Below are positions 26,011 through 35,231 of a stretch of DNA of 64,000 nucleotides, in pieces; position 1 is the first letter of the stretch, and each line of letters starts with the position of its first letter. The notes under the pieces were generated by a model. It had not been told where the DNA came from. It did no database searches and saw nothing but the letters and a program-made list of their open reading frames with translations. The translations under genes and the position numbers were made by a program. Source of the DNA: Pelovirga terrestris (lineage in GTDB: Bacteria; Desulfobacterota; Desulfuromonadia; Desulfuromonadales; Geopsychrobacteraceae); assembly GCF_014773365.1 (NCBI RefSeq), contig NZ_JACWUN010000001.1:1-64000 (forward strand), given 5' to 3'.

Positions 26011-27204
26011 ATGATGGCCATTGATTCTGAAATACCTGACCAGCAAGCGCAAGCCGCGCGCAAGGTCACCCTGATTGGTCTGGTGGTTAATACCCTCAAC
26101 GCATTGATCAAGGTTGTTGTAGGCTTTTGGGCCAACTCCTACGCCCTGATCGCCGACGGTATTCATTCTGCGTCGGATATGCTCAGTGATGTTCTGGTGC
26201 TGGTGGCCAGTCATTATGGGCGTCAGCGGCCGGATAAAGACCACCCCTACGGCCATGACCGTTACGAAACCCTGGCAACCCTGATCCTGGGGGCCCTGTT
26301 GATTGCCGTTGCCGGCGCTTTGGTATGGGATAGCCTGATGCGTCTGTTAACCCCGCGCGAACTGGTGACTCCCGGAGCGGTCGCGCTGGTTGTTGCCCTG
26401 GCCTCGATTGCCAGCAAGGAATGGATCTACCGTTATACCTTGCGGATCGCCCGGCAGATCAACTCGCGCCTGCTTGAGGGTAACGCCTGGCATCATCGCA
26501 CTGACTCACTGTCTTCCATTGTGGTCTTTGTTGCCATCGGCGGGGCCCTGTTGGGCGTCACCTGGCTGGATCAGCTGGCGGCCGTGGTTGTCGCATTGAT
26601 GGTGGCGCGCATCGGTTTTACCCTGATCTGGGACAGTCTCAAAGAGCTGGTTGATACGGCCCTGCCGCAGGATGTGGTTGCCAATATCCGTGCCAGCGCT
26701 CTGACCGTTCCCGGGGTCAGGGATGTCCACGATCTGCGTAGTCGGCGCATGGCAAATCGCACACTGCTTGATATCCACCTGCAGGTGGATCCGCACATCA
26801 GTGTTTCAGAGGGGCACGAAGTTGGTGCCTGGGTTGCGCGTTTGCTGCGCAATCAATATGATCACATTTCCGATGTCATCTTTCATATCGATCCCGAGTG
26901 TGATGAACAAGTTGATGTCACCGAAGACAGCCGCCGGTTGCCATTGCGCCCGGACGCAGTTGCCCAATTGACGCATTGCTGGCAAGGGGTGCCGTTGTTT
27001 GATCAGCCCCACCATACCGTGCTCCACTATCTTGATCTGGCGATTGATGTGGACTTGTTCTATCGCTCAGCTGATGTGCCCGCTGATCATATTGAGCCCT
27101 TGCAAGCTACCTTGATGAGCCGAGCAGCTGATCTGTCCTGGCTCAGAAAGGTGAGCGTCTGGATCGGTGAACCGCCGGATAGTGATCAACCCTTGCCGAG
27201 TTAG
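26011..27204 (+). CDS. Cation diffusion facilitator (CDF) metal exporter
   Basis: 397-aa inner-membrane proton/metal antiporter. Six TM helices are predictable in residues 20-210. The metal site in TM2 reads ALIADGIHSASDMLSD, and TM5 carries HHRTDSLSS, the H-x3-D pattern common in Zn/Fe/Mn exporters. A cytoplasmic C-terminal ferredoxin-like domain follows (VRDVHDLRSRRMANR). A further tail of about 100 residues ends the protein. ATG 26011 is preferred; it starts 8 bp after the M42 stop. Confidence 0.92.
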   Translation: MMAIDSEIPDQQAQAARKVTLIGLVVNTLNALIKVVVGFWANSYALIADGIHSASDMLSDVLVLVASHYGRQRPDKDHPYGHDRYETLATLILGALLIAVAGALVWDSLMRLLTPRELVTPGAVALVVALASIASKEWIYRYTLRIARQINSRLLEGNAWHHRTDSLSSIVVFVAIGGALLGVTWLDQLAAVVVALMVARIGFTLIWDSLKELVDTALPQDVVANIRASALTVPGVRDVHDLRSRRMANRTLLDIHLQVDPHISVSEGHEVGAWVARLLRNQYDHISDVIFHIDPECDEQVDVTEDSRRLPLRPDAVAQLTHCWQGVPLFDQPHHTVLHYLDLAIDVDLFYRSADVPADHIEPLQATLMSRAADLSWLRKVSVWIGEPPDSDQPLPS

Positions 27205-27228
27205 ATTAGACCCACAGGTGCTGATTCC

Positions 27229-28434
27229 CTATTCGCAGACACAGCGCCGGCTGAGATCTTCTTCGCTCACCAGGGGCGCTTCTGTCGACAATTCCAGTCC
27301 ATCGGCAAGGATTCTGTCACCGCAGGTTTGGAGCAGTTTTAAAAAATTCAAGGTTAGATGGGGGTTGAGTTGACTGCCTGCCACCTCCATCATCCGGCCA
27401 CTGATCCGGGGTAGATCCCAGGGCTCTTTATAGGCGCGGCGGGTCCTGAGGGCATCAAAGGTATCGGAGATCATCGTCATCTGACTGCAGAAGTTGAGTT
27501 GCCAGCCGGGCGGGGGTGTCGGATAGCCGGTTTTGTCATAACGCATGTGATGTTCAAAAGCGGTTAAAATCGCGATCTGCGGCACATCTTCCTGACCCAT
27601 CAGATACTGGGCTCCACGCGCAGGGTGTTTCTTGATCTCCTGCCACTCGGCGTCAGATAGCTGATGCGTCCCCCTGATGATTTCTTTATCGACAAAAATT
27701 TTACCGGCATCGTGCAACATCCCGGCCACGCCCACATCATGCAGCAGATCTTGGTTTAATCCCAGTGATGTTGCCTGGGCGATATTGAGAATGGAGACAT
27801 TGATGGAATGGGCGAAGGTATACTCGTCTTCCACCTTCAGTGGAACCAGGGCCAATAACGGGTTGCATTCCTGTTGGAAGGCCGCAACAAACCCGGAAAT
27901 GATGGCAGAAATCTGACGCAGGTCAACGTTTTCCTTGTCGGCAATTTTTTCATAAAGGGTTTTGATGCTCGCCAGTTCCTCGGGACTTAAATCTTCAAAG
28001 CGGGCAATCGCCAGGGGACTGTCCGGGTCATCCTTGACATCAATTTTACCATAGTCGATATGGGGAGCGCCGGTATCAACCTGCTGGAGCGGCTGGTTGC
28101 CACACACGACATCGATGAACAATTCGATCTCGTTGCTCCTGATCCCGTTTTTCAGAGTAACGTAGCCAATGTTACGACCGTAAAGAGAGCGGGTGATGCG
28201 CTCACAATGGAGGGTTTGTTCCAGAGGGGTTCCGTCACACAGAAGTTCCTTTTTGACGATCATAAAGGTTATTTCTTTATGCTGATTGAACAGAGCCTTC
28301 AGACATTCCAGAATCCGGAGGACCTGGGTCTGCACTTGCTCATGGGTCAGAGAATAGAGGTTGGTCGTTGCAATGGCGGTTGATAAAAGGCGCAATAGTT
28401 CGTCGATTTTACTGCGATCAATGCCCGATTTCAT
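27229..28434 (-). CDS. HD-GYP-type phosphohydrolase with novel N-terminal domain
   Basis: 401 aa. The C-terminal half is an HD-GYP domain, the family that degrades cyclic di-GMP or related dinucleotides: LHDAGK with H241-D242, KKHPARGAQYLMG, and HHMRYDKTGYP. In the last motif the usual HHExxDGxGYP glutamate is M and the glycine is K, so activity is uncertain. The first 110 residues have no domain I recognise, but resemble the N-terminus of the upstream gene product (28431-30593) in length, pattern and several identities. The two genes overlap by 4 bases (ATGA), so they are co-translated. Confidence 0.85.
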   Translation of the reverse strand: MKSGIDRSKIDELLRLLSTAIATTNLYSLTHEQVQTQVLRILECLKALFNQHKEITFMIVKKELLCDGTPLEQTLHCERITRSLYGRNIGYVTLKNGIRSNEIELFIDVVCGNQPLQQVDTGAPHIDYGKIDVKDDPDSPLAIARFEDLSPEELASIKTLYEKIADKENVDLRQISAIISGFVAAFQQECNPLLALVPLKVEDEYTFAHSINVSILNIAQATSLGLNQDLLHDVGVAGMLHDAGKIFVDKEIIRGTHQLSDAEWQEIKKHPARGAQYLMGQEDVPQIAILTAFEHHMRYDKTGYPTPPPGWQLNFCSQMTMISDTFDALRTRRAYKEPWDLPRISGRMMEVAGSQLNPHLTLNFLKLLQTCGDRILADGLELSTEAPLVSEEDLSRRCVCE

Positions 28435-30593
28435 GGGTTTTTCTCCTGCTTATTGCGCTGAAGAATTTGTCTGGCCAGGTTGGCCGCCTCAACGTTCCCT
28501 TTGTTAAGTTGTTGTCTAAGCAGCGGATCGGCCTGGTCCGCAGGGTATTTGGCAAGGACCCTGATGATTTCGATCTTAAGTTGCTCAATTCCCTGACGAT
28601 GAAATAAGTTGCGCCCGTTCAAAATTTTGGAAAAAACCCCCAGGGCCCCGGGATGAACTTTTTCTGCCAAAGCTTGAACCAGATTTTTTTTCAGTTCCAG
28701 ATCGAAATTGAACAGAGATTTTTCGCCCAGCATGGCCAACAGGTGCTTCGTTATCTCCGCATGATTAATTAATTTTGTCATAAGAATAGCATTGAGCGCT
28801 TCCTGCCGGTTCTTCGAGTGGAGCCCGGCCATAATCTCCTTGATGGAAAGGGTATCACCCAGCAACAGACAGGTTTTTAATGCTTCCTGGCGGACTTTGG
28901 TGTGGCTATGGTTGAGCAGGGGTCTGATCCTGGGGAGCTGCTCTTTCGCCTCCAGTTCACCGAGGAGTAGGAGCATATTGCGGACCACGTACCATTGATT
29001 ATTATCAAGGTATGAAGCCGCGGCATCGATGACCTGTTGCCCGAGCTTTTTAAGGCAACTCAGATAAAAAAACCGGTTAGTGCGATTTGTCTCGCTGATC
29101 GTCAGTTCGAGCAGAGGAGAAATAAAGGGTGAGCCAACCAAATCAATAATATCACCAAGCATGATTCGATGATCTTTGCCCTGGTAACAGGCTGCCGTCA
29201 CCGCCTGTTTCAACAAGGAAGAGGGGATCATGTTGCTCGGAAATTGGGTATCTTTGTGGTTCGCCTGAGTGAAAATCGACCGACAGAGGGCCAGTGTTCC
29301 GGCGAAATCGCCCGCATCAAGATAAAATTGCAACGATTTGACAAGCTGCTGATACAATGCCGGCATCTGGTTCTTGTCGGGTCCATGCTCTAACAGATAG
29401 AGCGATAACTGCGCGGTCTGAAGGTCGATCTGGAAGTGTTCCAGACTGGTTTTGAGGCTTTTCAATTCGCGGCTTAGAACGGTCGGAGGCTGTTGGTCGG
29501 CGAGAACATCCAGCAGGGTCTTCTGGTATTCCGCCGGGACGTATTGGGCAATATCTTCATTGCTTAACAGTTCGCCTGCTTTTTTTAAAAATCCTTTTTC
29601 ATCCCGTGACAGTCGGTTGATTTCCTGCTGGGAGACAACTTCTCGTGATTCCGCCAGTTTCATTACCAACGACAGCATCATTGGTGATGAGTAGTTCTGC
29701 CCGGAGGTGGCTTGATAGAGTGCGTTGAGGATCACCTTGTTGGATAGATTATTACATAGATCCTCGGCAAAAGTCTTAGGAATCGGCAGCTTACAGAGCT
29801 CCTTGACAATTTCTTGCCTGGGCTCATCATCAAAGTGGTTGATCAGCTCTGCCAGCTTAATAAGGATTTCCAGGCGTTCGGATTTTGGATAGTGAGCCTG
29901 GGTCGTAGTAATACAGCGGATCAGGGCTTTGTTAAACTGAGACTGCTCTTCCCCGGTCGTTCCTGTTAAGAGCAGGCTGAGTCGGCGCGCCAGGAGGGCG
30001 GGATCAAATCCTGTTTGCGCCAAGCTGTCAAGATCGGTATCCGCAAAAGCAGATATGAGCGAGCGGGCGTAGCGTTCCCAGAAGTGATCGGCCACGCTGC
30101 GGATCTTGTTTTTGTCAGCCTGATCCTTGCCATCGACCAGCAGAAAGTCCTTACGTGACATCTGGGTAACGATAATCCCGTCAATTTGTTTCTGTTCGAG
30201 CAGGTTAATGATACCATCAGCTTTCCAGGTGTCATCAGGGCTGCCCATGATAACGCGCAAAAACCGGTAGAGGGAAGGTATGGTGAGTTCAGCGGTTAGG
30301 GTGAAGGTGGTAATGCCATGCTGAAACATGCGATAGGCGTATTTGCTGAAGAGCTGGTTGTTGGGGTTCAGCAACTCCCCCAACACCATAAAATTGTTTT
30401 TTGCGACAGAGATCTGTACCGGCAGGTTGGCTGCTTGAGCGGCCTTAAGACCGCTCAGCAGTTTGGCGCTGGCAGTCTGGACAACAGCATTATCCTCATC
30501 GTATAAACTCAAATGCTTGCTGAGCACTAGCATGGTTTTGAGGATGTTTTCATGTTGATTGATGATGACATCTATGTTCAGTTGTTGATTCAT
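28431..30593 (-). CDS. Large HEAT-repeat protein paired with HD-GYP gene
   Basis: 720-aa cytoplasmic protein with no signal peptide or TM helix. The N-terminal about 110 residues match the N-terminal domain of the following HD-GYP protein (patterns VVQTASAKLLSGLKAA, MVLGELLNP, HGITTFTLTAEL). The rest is almost all alpha-helical. The C-terminal 200 residues contain HEAT-like repeats: LGELEAKEQLPRIRPLLNHS, HTKVRQEALKTCLLLGD, KNRQEALNAILMTKL. It probably serves as a scaffold or sensor partner of the HD-GYP enzyme. Specific function unknown. ATG 30593 is taken; TTG 30599 is possible. Confidence 0.75.
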   Translation of the reverse strand: MNQQLNIDVIINQHENILKTMLVLSKHLSLYDEDNAVVQTASAKLLSGLKAAQAANLPVQISVAKNNFMVLGELLNPNNQLFSKYAYRMFQHGITTFTLTAELTIPSLYRFLRVIMGSPDDTWKADGIINLLEQKQIDGIIVTQMSRKDFLLVDGKDQADKNKIRSVADHFWERYARSLISAFADTDLDSLAQTGFDPALLARRLSLLLTGTTGEEQSQFNKALIRCITTTQAHYPKSERLEILIKLAELINHFDDEPRQEIVKELCKLPIPKTFAEDLCNNLSNKVILNALYQATSGQNYSSPMMLSLVMKLAESREVVSQQEINRLSRDEKGFLKKAGELLSNEDIAQYVPAEYQKTLLDVLADQQPPTVLSRELKSLKTSLEHFQIDLQTAQLSLYLLEHGPDKNQMPALYQQLVKSLQFYLDAGDFAGTLALCRSIFTQANHKDTQFPSNMIPSSLLKQAVTAACYQGKDHRIMLGDIIDLVGSPFISPLLELTISETNRTNRFFYLSCLKKLGQQVIDAAASYLDNNQWYVVRNMLLLLGELEAKEQLPRIRPLLNHSHTKVRQEALKTCLLLGDTLSIKEIMAGLHSKNRQEALNAILMTKLINHAEITKHLLAMLGEKSLFNFDLELKKNLVQALAEKVHPGALGVFSKILNGRNLFHRQGIEQLKIEIIRVLAKYPADQADPLLRQQLNKGNVEAANLARQILQRNKQEKNP

Positions 30594-30746
30594 CTTCAAG
30601 TTTTTCCGCTTTGATTCAGCCCTATATAAGCAATTGTCTCCCTATGGTATCGCATATAGTGTAGCTCATATGGTTCTGACCAGCAGCTACCGATACACAT
30701 TATGGGTGGATAATGCGCACCGGATGTCCATTTTTCCTGGATCGAA

Positions 30747-32492
30747 TCAGCTGCGTTTGGTCGATCTGTTGCGTGGCAGTGTTTTTTTAGGGGCCGGACT
30801 GCGCCCTTTGCCGACAATCCGCTTACCACGATTGGTTTTTCTCTGGGTGTCCGCCTGAGACGCCCCTTTGGTATCCAGACTGATTAATAAAGGGTGTTGG
30901 TTGATGTTGATGTCTCTGATGCGTTTGAGCTGCGCAGGGTCCAGGGGGGTGAGCAAATCGACCAGGCAGAAGTGCTCAAAAATATTGATGCGCCCGATTG
31001 AGCGACTGTCGATACGTCCTTCGTTGCTCAGGGCACCAACTATATTGCCCGGTTCGATTCCGTGACTGCGACCCACCTCGAGCCGATAACAAGTCGCCTG
31101 CTCGCCTGACCTGCGTTCAGTTCGCTGGCTGAAACTGCGTTGCTCAACTGGTTCCTCCTGAATAAAATGATCCTCTTGCATCTGCAGGGGGCGTTCTTTT
31201 TGCAGCAGAAACGCCAGGGCCGCTGCAATGCGGCGGTGGCCAATATCGTAGTCCGTTTGAATGTCATCAATCAGCTCTTCGAAGAATTCAAGATCCTGGG
31301 ATTCCAGGGTCGCATTGACCTGTTCTTTAAACTGACCAACCCGCCGGTTGGTAATTTCTTTGCGGCTCGGCAGGGCCATGGCTTTGATCGGTTGCCGGGT
31401 GGCCCGTTCAATCGCCGCCAGCATTCTTTTTTCACGCGGGGCCACGAACAGAATGGCTTTACCTTCGCGGCCGGCCCGGCCGGTGCGACCGATGCGATGG
31501 ACATAGGATTCGGTATCGTGGGGAATGTCATAATTGACCACATGGCTGATGCGCTTGACATCCAGTCCGCGGGCCGCCACATCGGTAGCGACGACAATAT
31601 CGAGACTGCCTTCCTTGAGGCGTTCAACTGTTTTTTCACGCATCACCTGGGTCATGTCACCGTTTAAGGGAGCACTGGAAAAACCGCGCGCTTCGAGCTT
31701 TTCCGCCAGTTCCACGGTGGCGATCTTGGTGCGCACAAAGATGATCATGCCATCAATTTCTTCCGCCTCAAGAATGCGGGTGAGGGCATCCAGCTTATGT
31801 AGTCCCTTGACCTGCCAATAGCGCTGGGTGACCTGTTCAACCGTCGAGGTTCTGGATTTGATGCGAATCTCCACCGGCTCCTTAAGATGGCGCCGGGCAA
31901 TTTTCAGCACTTCCTGCGGCATGGTGGCTGAAAAGAGCGCGGTCTGATGATCAGCCGGGGCGTGGGAGAGGATTTCTTCAACCTCATCGATAAACCCCAT
32001 TTTCAGCATTTCGTCAGCTTCGTCAATTACCACGGCAGTGAGTCTGTCGAGTTTAAGTGTGCTCCGGTTCAAGTGGTCCTTAATCCGGCCGGGGGTGCCG
32101 ACCACAACCTGTACGCCGCGTTGCAATTGGCGCAACTGCTGGACCATGTTCTGACCACCGTACACCGGCAGAACCTGAAAACCCGGCAGATGGCGGCCGT
32201 AGGTCTGTACGGCTTCAGCCACCTGGAGGGCCAGCTCGCGGGTCGGGGTCAGAATCAGCAGCTGCGGATATTTCAGCTCAGGCTTAAGGCGGGTCAAAAG
32301 CGGCAATGAAAAGGCCGCCGTCTTGCCGGTGCCGGTCTGCGCCTGGCCAAGCAGATCACGACCTGCAAGCAGGGGGGGGATGCTTTGGGCCTGGATGGGC
32401 GTTGGCGTTTCGTAACCGACCTCGTCGATGACTTTAAGAATGGCCGGTGCCAGCCCCAATTCGCTGAAAGAAAGTGCTTCGTCGCTGCTCAT
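30747..32492 (-). CDS. deaD: DEAD-box ATP-dependent RNA helicase (DeaD/CsdA type)
   Basis: 581 aa. Helicase core: Q motif FSELGLAPAILKVIDEVGYETP, motif I AQTGTGKT, motif II VIDEADE, motif III SAT, motif VI HRIGRTGRAGREG. After about residue 380 come a long helical region and a DbpA-like RNA-binding domain (YRLEVGRSHGIEPGNIVGAL), then a basic tail with KTNRGKR. This is the layout of DeaD/CsdA, which acts in ribosome assembly and mRNA unwinding, often at low temperature. It is monocistronic, with 94 bp to the RND gene upstream. Confidence 0.93.
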   Translation of the reverse strand: MSSDEALSFSELGLAPAILKVIDEVGYETPTPIQAQSIPPLLAGRDLLGQAQTGTGKTAAFSLPLLTRLKPELKYPQLLILTPTRELALQVAEAVQTYGRHLPGFQVLPVYGGQNMVQQLRQLQRGVQVVVGTPGRIKDHLNRSTLKLDRLTAVVIDEADEMLKMGFIDEVEEILSHAPADHQTALFSATMPQEVLKIARRHLKEPVEIRIKSRTSTVEQVTQRYWQVKGLHKLDALTRILEAEEIDGMIIFVRTKIATVELAEKLEARGFSSAPLNGDMTQVMREKTVERLKEGSLDIVVATDVAARGLDVKRISHVVNYDIPHDTESYVHRIGRTGRAGREGKAILFVAPREKRMLAAIERATRQPIKAMALPSRKEITNRRVGQFKEQVNATLESQDLEFFEELIDDIQTDYDIGHRRIAAALAFLLQKERPLQMQEDHFIQEEPVEQRSFSQRTERRSGEQATCYRLEVGRSHGIEPGNIVGALSNEGRIDSRSIGRINIFEHFCLVDLLTPLDPAQLKRIRDININQHPLLISLDTKGASQADTQRKTNRGKRIVGKGRSPAPKKTLPRNRSTKRS

Positions 32493-32586
32493 GCTGTTCC
32501 TGTCTTTTAAGAAGTCGTATTAGTTGATGGCAAAGTTTTGAACATTAGCCTGTCCGTCAGCTTAATGCCAGTTCTTTATGTCGGTT

Positions 32587-35094
32587 TTATACCGGTTTCT
32601 GTCGCGGCTGCCACAATAACAACAGCAGTGCCAGCAAGGTTAAGTTGGCAAACATGGCGACAATCATGGCCAGGCCGGTAAACAATCCAAAGTAGATCGT
32701 TGGATTGAAATTGGACAGCGCCAGAATCGAGAAACCAGTAATAATGGTAACCGATGTGTAGTACATGGCGCGTCCAACACTGTCGTGGGTGCGTCTGATC
32801 GCCGCCAGAGAATCGCCATCGATTCGCAGCTCGTCGATATAGCGATGGATATAATGGATGGTGTCATCCACCGCAATGCCGATGGTGATGGCAGCTATAG
32901 TGATGGTCATAATGTCTAACGGGATCTTCATCAAGCCCATGAGCCCCAATACGGCAGCAGCCGACAGGAGGTTGGGGACAATAGCAATGAGGGCGAGCCG
33001 CATTGAGCGGAACTGGATCAGAAACATGCCGACAATCACCAGAAAGACCACGCCGATGGTCATGATCTGCGATGAAAACAGACTCTGCAATACATTATTG
33101 TAGAGGACGAACATGCCGGTCAGGTGGACCTGTTCCGGTTTGAGATCGAACAATGCAACCAGGTCCTGTTTGATCTTGCCGATCAGCTGATTGCGCTGCA
33201 GGCTCGGGTCGGAGTCGATAATCCGCAGATTAAATCGGATCTGGTTGCCATCCGCAGCCATATAGGGGCGGAAGAGGGCTTCGTCAATGACCTCAGGCAA
33301 CTTACGGTGGATCACCGACAATGCCATATTGTCCAGAGGTTGCCCTTCATTGACGTGCTCCATCAGGGTAAAGGTGGTCGCCATGGACAGCACCTTGCCC
33401 GATTCAGGAAGTTGATCCAGGTAGTGATGAATAGCGTGAATATCATCCACCCGGAAACTGTTATACCAATAGCTGCTGCCGGACAGGCCGGCTTCAACCG
33501 TATCCTCAGCAAAGAAATCGTCAGCAAAGGGGTCATCTTCAGCAACGGCCGGTTCTTGTTCGAGGGCGGCTAAAAAGTCGGGATCGGCATCAAGGATAAC
33601 ATCGAGGGGGGTAGTCCCGCCCAGTTGCCGGTCGATCAGTGCCATGCCCTGATAGATTTCCGTCGTCGGTTTGAAGTAGTCAATAAAGCGGTTTTCAACC
33701 GATAACTGGCTGATGCCGTAAGCGCTGATCAGGGTGATCAGGGCAAAGGTCAGTAAGGTTGCCCGGCTGTGATGTTCCACCAGATGACCACATCCCCTGG
33801 TGATATAACCGGTAATGTCGAGGCGCGGGGCAAAAGATTGTGGTTTTTTTAACAGCACCAGACCCGCCGGAAAGATGATGAGGCTTATCACCAGAGCAAA
33901 TCCGATGCCGATGGCCATCATCCAGCCGAAGTCGATAATGGGTCGAATATCGCTGGTGAGTAACGAGGCGAAAGCGGCGATGGTAGTCAATGCGGTAAAA
34001 ATGCTCGGCAGCGCCTTGGAGCGGATGGTTTCACGGATCAGGGCAGCATGGCTGGCCTCAGGCTGCTCGGCCAGCAGTTCGTTGTACCGAACAATCAGAT
34101 GAACACAGAGGGAAAGGGTGATGATCAGCAGCAGGGAGGTGAAGTTGGAAGAAACAACCGTGACTTTCCAGCCGACCAGTCCCAAAAAACCGAACATAAA
34201 CAAGACTGCCAAAAAGCAGCAGGCCATAGGCAGCAGTACCCATTGGAGGCGCCGGAAAATCAGCATCAGCATGGAGACCAGAAACACCAGGACGCCAAGG
34301 CCGAATTTGACCAGATCGTTGCGAATAAAATCGATCATGTCGACAACAATCATCGGGATTCCACCCAGAAACAGCTCAGCCGTATCACGATGCTCAGCCA
34401 TGATGGCACGGATGGTGGCGATGTCACGAGCTTCCTGCTCATTATGGGCACGGCTGACCTGGTCATAGCTAGCTGAAACCACTGCCAGTTGTTGCTCCTG
34501 GGCGGCGGTGATCATGCCATCATCGCGTTTTTCCCGCAGTTCGGTGCGTTGGCGATGTAAAGAGCGCAGTTCTTCATTGGTTTTCAGCATGACCTGAAGG
34601 GCGGTGGTGCGGCCATCGGCACTGACTAATAGATTTTGATAGATCGGCCCATCGGTAAATTCGGTCATCGCCAGGCCGAGGTCGATACCTGGAGTTTCGA
34701 TCGTACGGATCTCGCGACTGAGTTCCGCCAAGGTGACCCGTGGGCTGTCGATCAGCGGCGCATCAAGGATGCTCATGACCTGGGTAACCCGTTCAATTTG
34801 CACCAGGCGATCGCGCAACCGGCGAAGATCGGCAATGGTTTCGGGTGCCAGCAGTTCCCCTTGCGGGCTATAGCTGATAATCAGGAAGTCGCTGGTGCCG
34901 TACTGGGCGTTAATCTGGCGAAAATAACGCAGATCCTGATCGTGCTCGAGCATCAACGAATCAGCAGAAGCATCGAGGTGAAAGTCTTTGGCAAAAACGC
35001 CCACGCTTGCAATCAGTGCTAACAGCAGTGTCAGGGTGATCAAGGGGTGGTGCAAGACCAGACGTTCATAGATCGAAATGATCGTTTGCTTCAT
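32587..35094 (-). CDS. MMPL/RND-superfamily exporter
   Basis: 835-aa inner-membrane protein with the duplicated RND layout: TM1 (about 20-35), a large periplasmic loop, TM2-6 with GLGVLVFLVSMLMLIFRR, then TM7, a second loop (rich in D/E near 520-545) and TM8-12 ending in LLLWQPRQKP. The GIAVDDTIHYIHRY motif in the C-terminal half matches the proton-relay region of MMPL proteins. Such proteins move lipids, hopanoids or hydrophobic compounds; no outer-membrane or adaptor gene lies beside it, so the cargo is unknown. Confidence 0.88.
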   Translation of the reverse strand: MKQTIISIYERLVLHHPLITLTLLLALIASVGVFAKDFHLDASADSLMLEHDQDLRYFRQINAQYGTSDFLIISYSPQGELLAPETIADLRRLRDRLVQIERVTQVMSILDAPLIDSPRVTLAELSREIRTIETPGIDLGLAMTEFTDGPIYQNLLVSADGRTTALQVMLKTNEELRSLHRQRTELREKRDDGMITAAQEQQLAVVSASYDQVSRAHNEQEARDIATIRAIMAEHRDTAELFLGGIPMIVVDMIDFIRNDLVKFGLGVLVFLVSMLMLIFRRLQWVLLPMACCFLAVLFMFGFLGLVGWKVTVVSSNFTSLLLIITLSLCVHLIVRYNELLAEQPEASHAALIRETIRSKALPSIFTALTTIAAFASLLTSDIRPIIDFGWMMAIGIGFALVISLIIFPAGLVLLKKPQSFAPRLDITGYITRGCGHLVEHHSRATLLTFALITLISAYGISQLSVENRFIDYFKPTTEIYQGMALIDRQLGGTTPLDVILDADPDFLAALEQEPAVAEDDPFADDFFAEDTVEAGLSGSSYWYNSFRVDDIHAIHHYLDQLPESGKVLSMATTFTLMEHVNEGQPLDNMALSVIHRKLPEVIDEALFRPYMAADGNQIRFNLRIIDSDPSLQRNQLIGKIKQDLVALFDLKPEQVHLTGMFVLYNNVLQSLFSSQIMTIGVVFLVIVGMFLIQFRSMRLALIAIVPNLLSAAAVLGLMGLMKIPLDIMTITIAAITIGIAVDDTIHYIHRYIDELRIDGDSLAAIRRTHDSVGRAMYYTSVTIITGFSILALSNFNPTIYFGLFTGLAMIVAMFANLTLLALLLLLWQPRQKPV

Positions 35095-35180
35095 CAGTTT
35101 CCACCTCTATTGTGGTGGTAGGGGTAACATTGACAGTAAAAAACAAAATTTCACTATAGCGCCACCAGGCCAAAAAGACA

Positions 35181-35205
35181 AAAGCCCCGACATGGTGTCG
35201 GGGCC
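35181..35205 (-). terminator. Intrinsic terminator after fumarase gene
   Basis: GCCCCGACA/TGTCGGGGC with a 3-nt loop; on the minus strand it is followed by CTTTTGTCTTTTT. It lies between the fumarase stop and the RND gene start. Confidence 0.88.
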
Positions 35206-35231
35206 ATTGCGCAGTTACTGGTTACAGGTGA

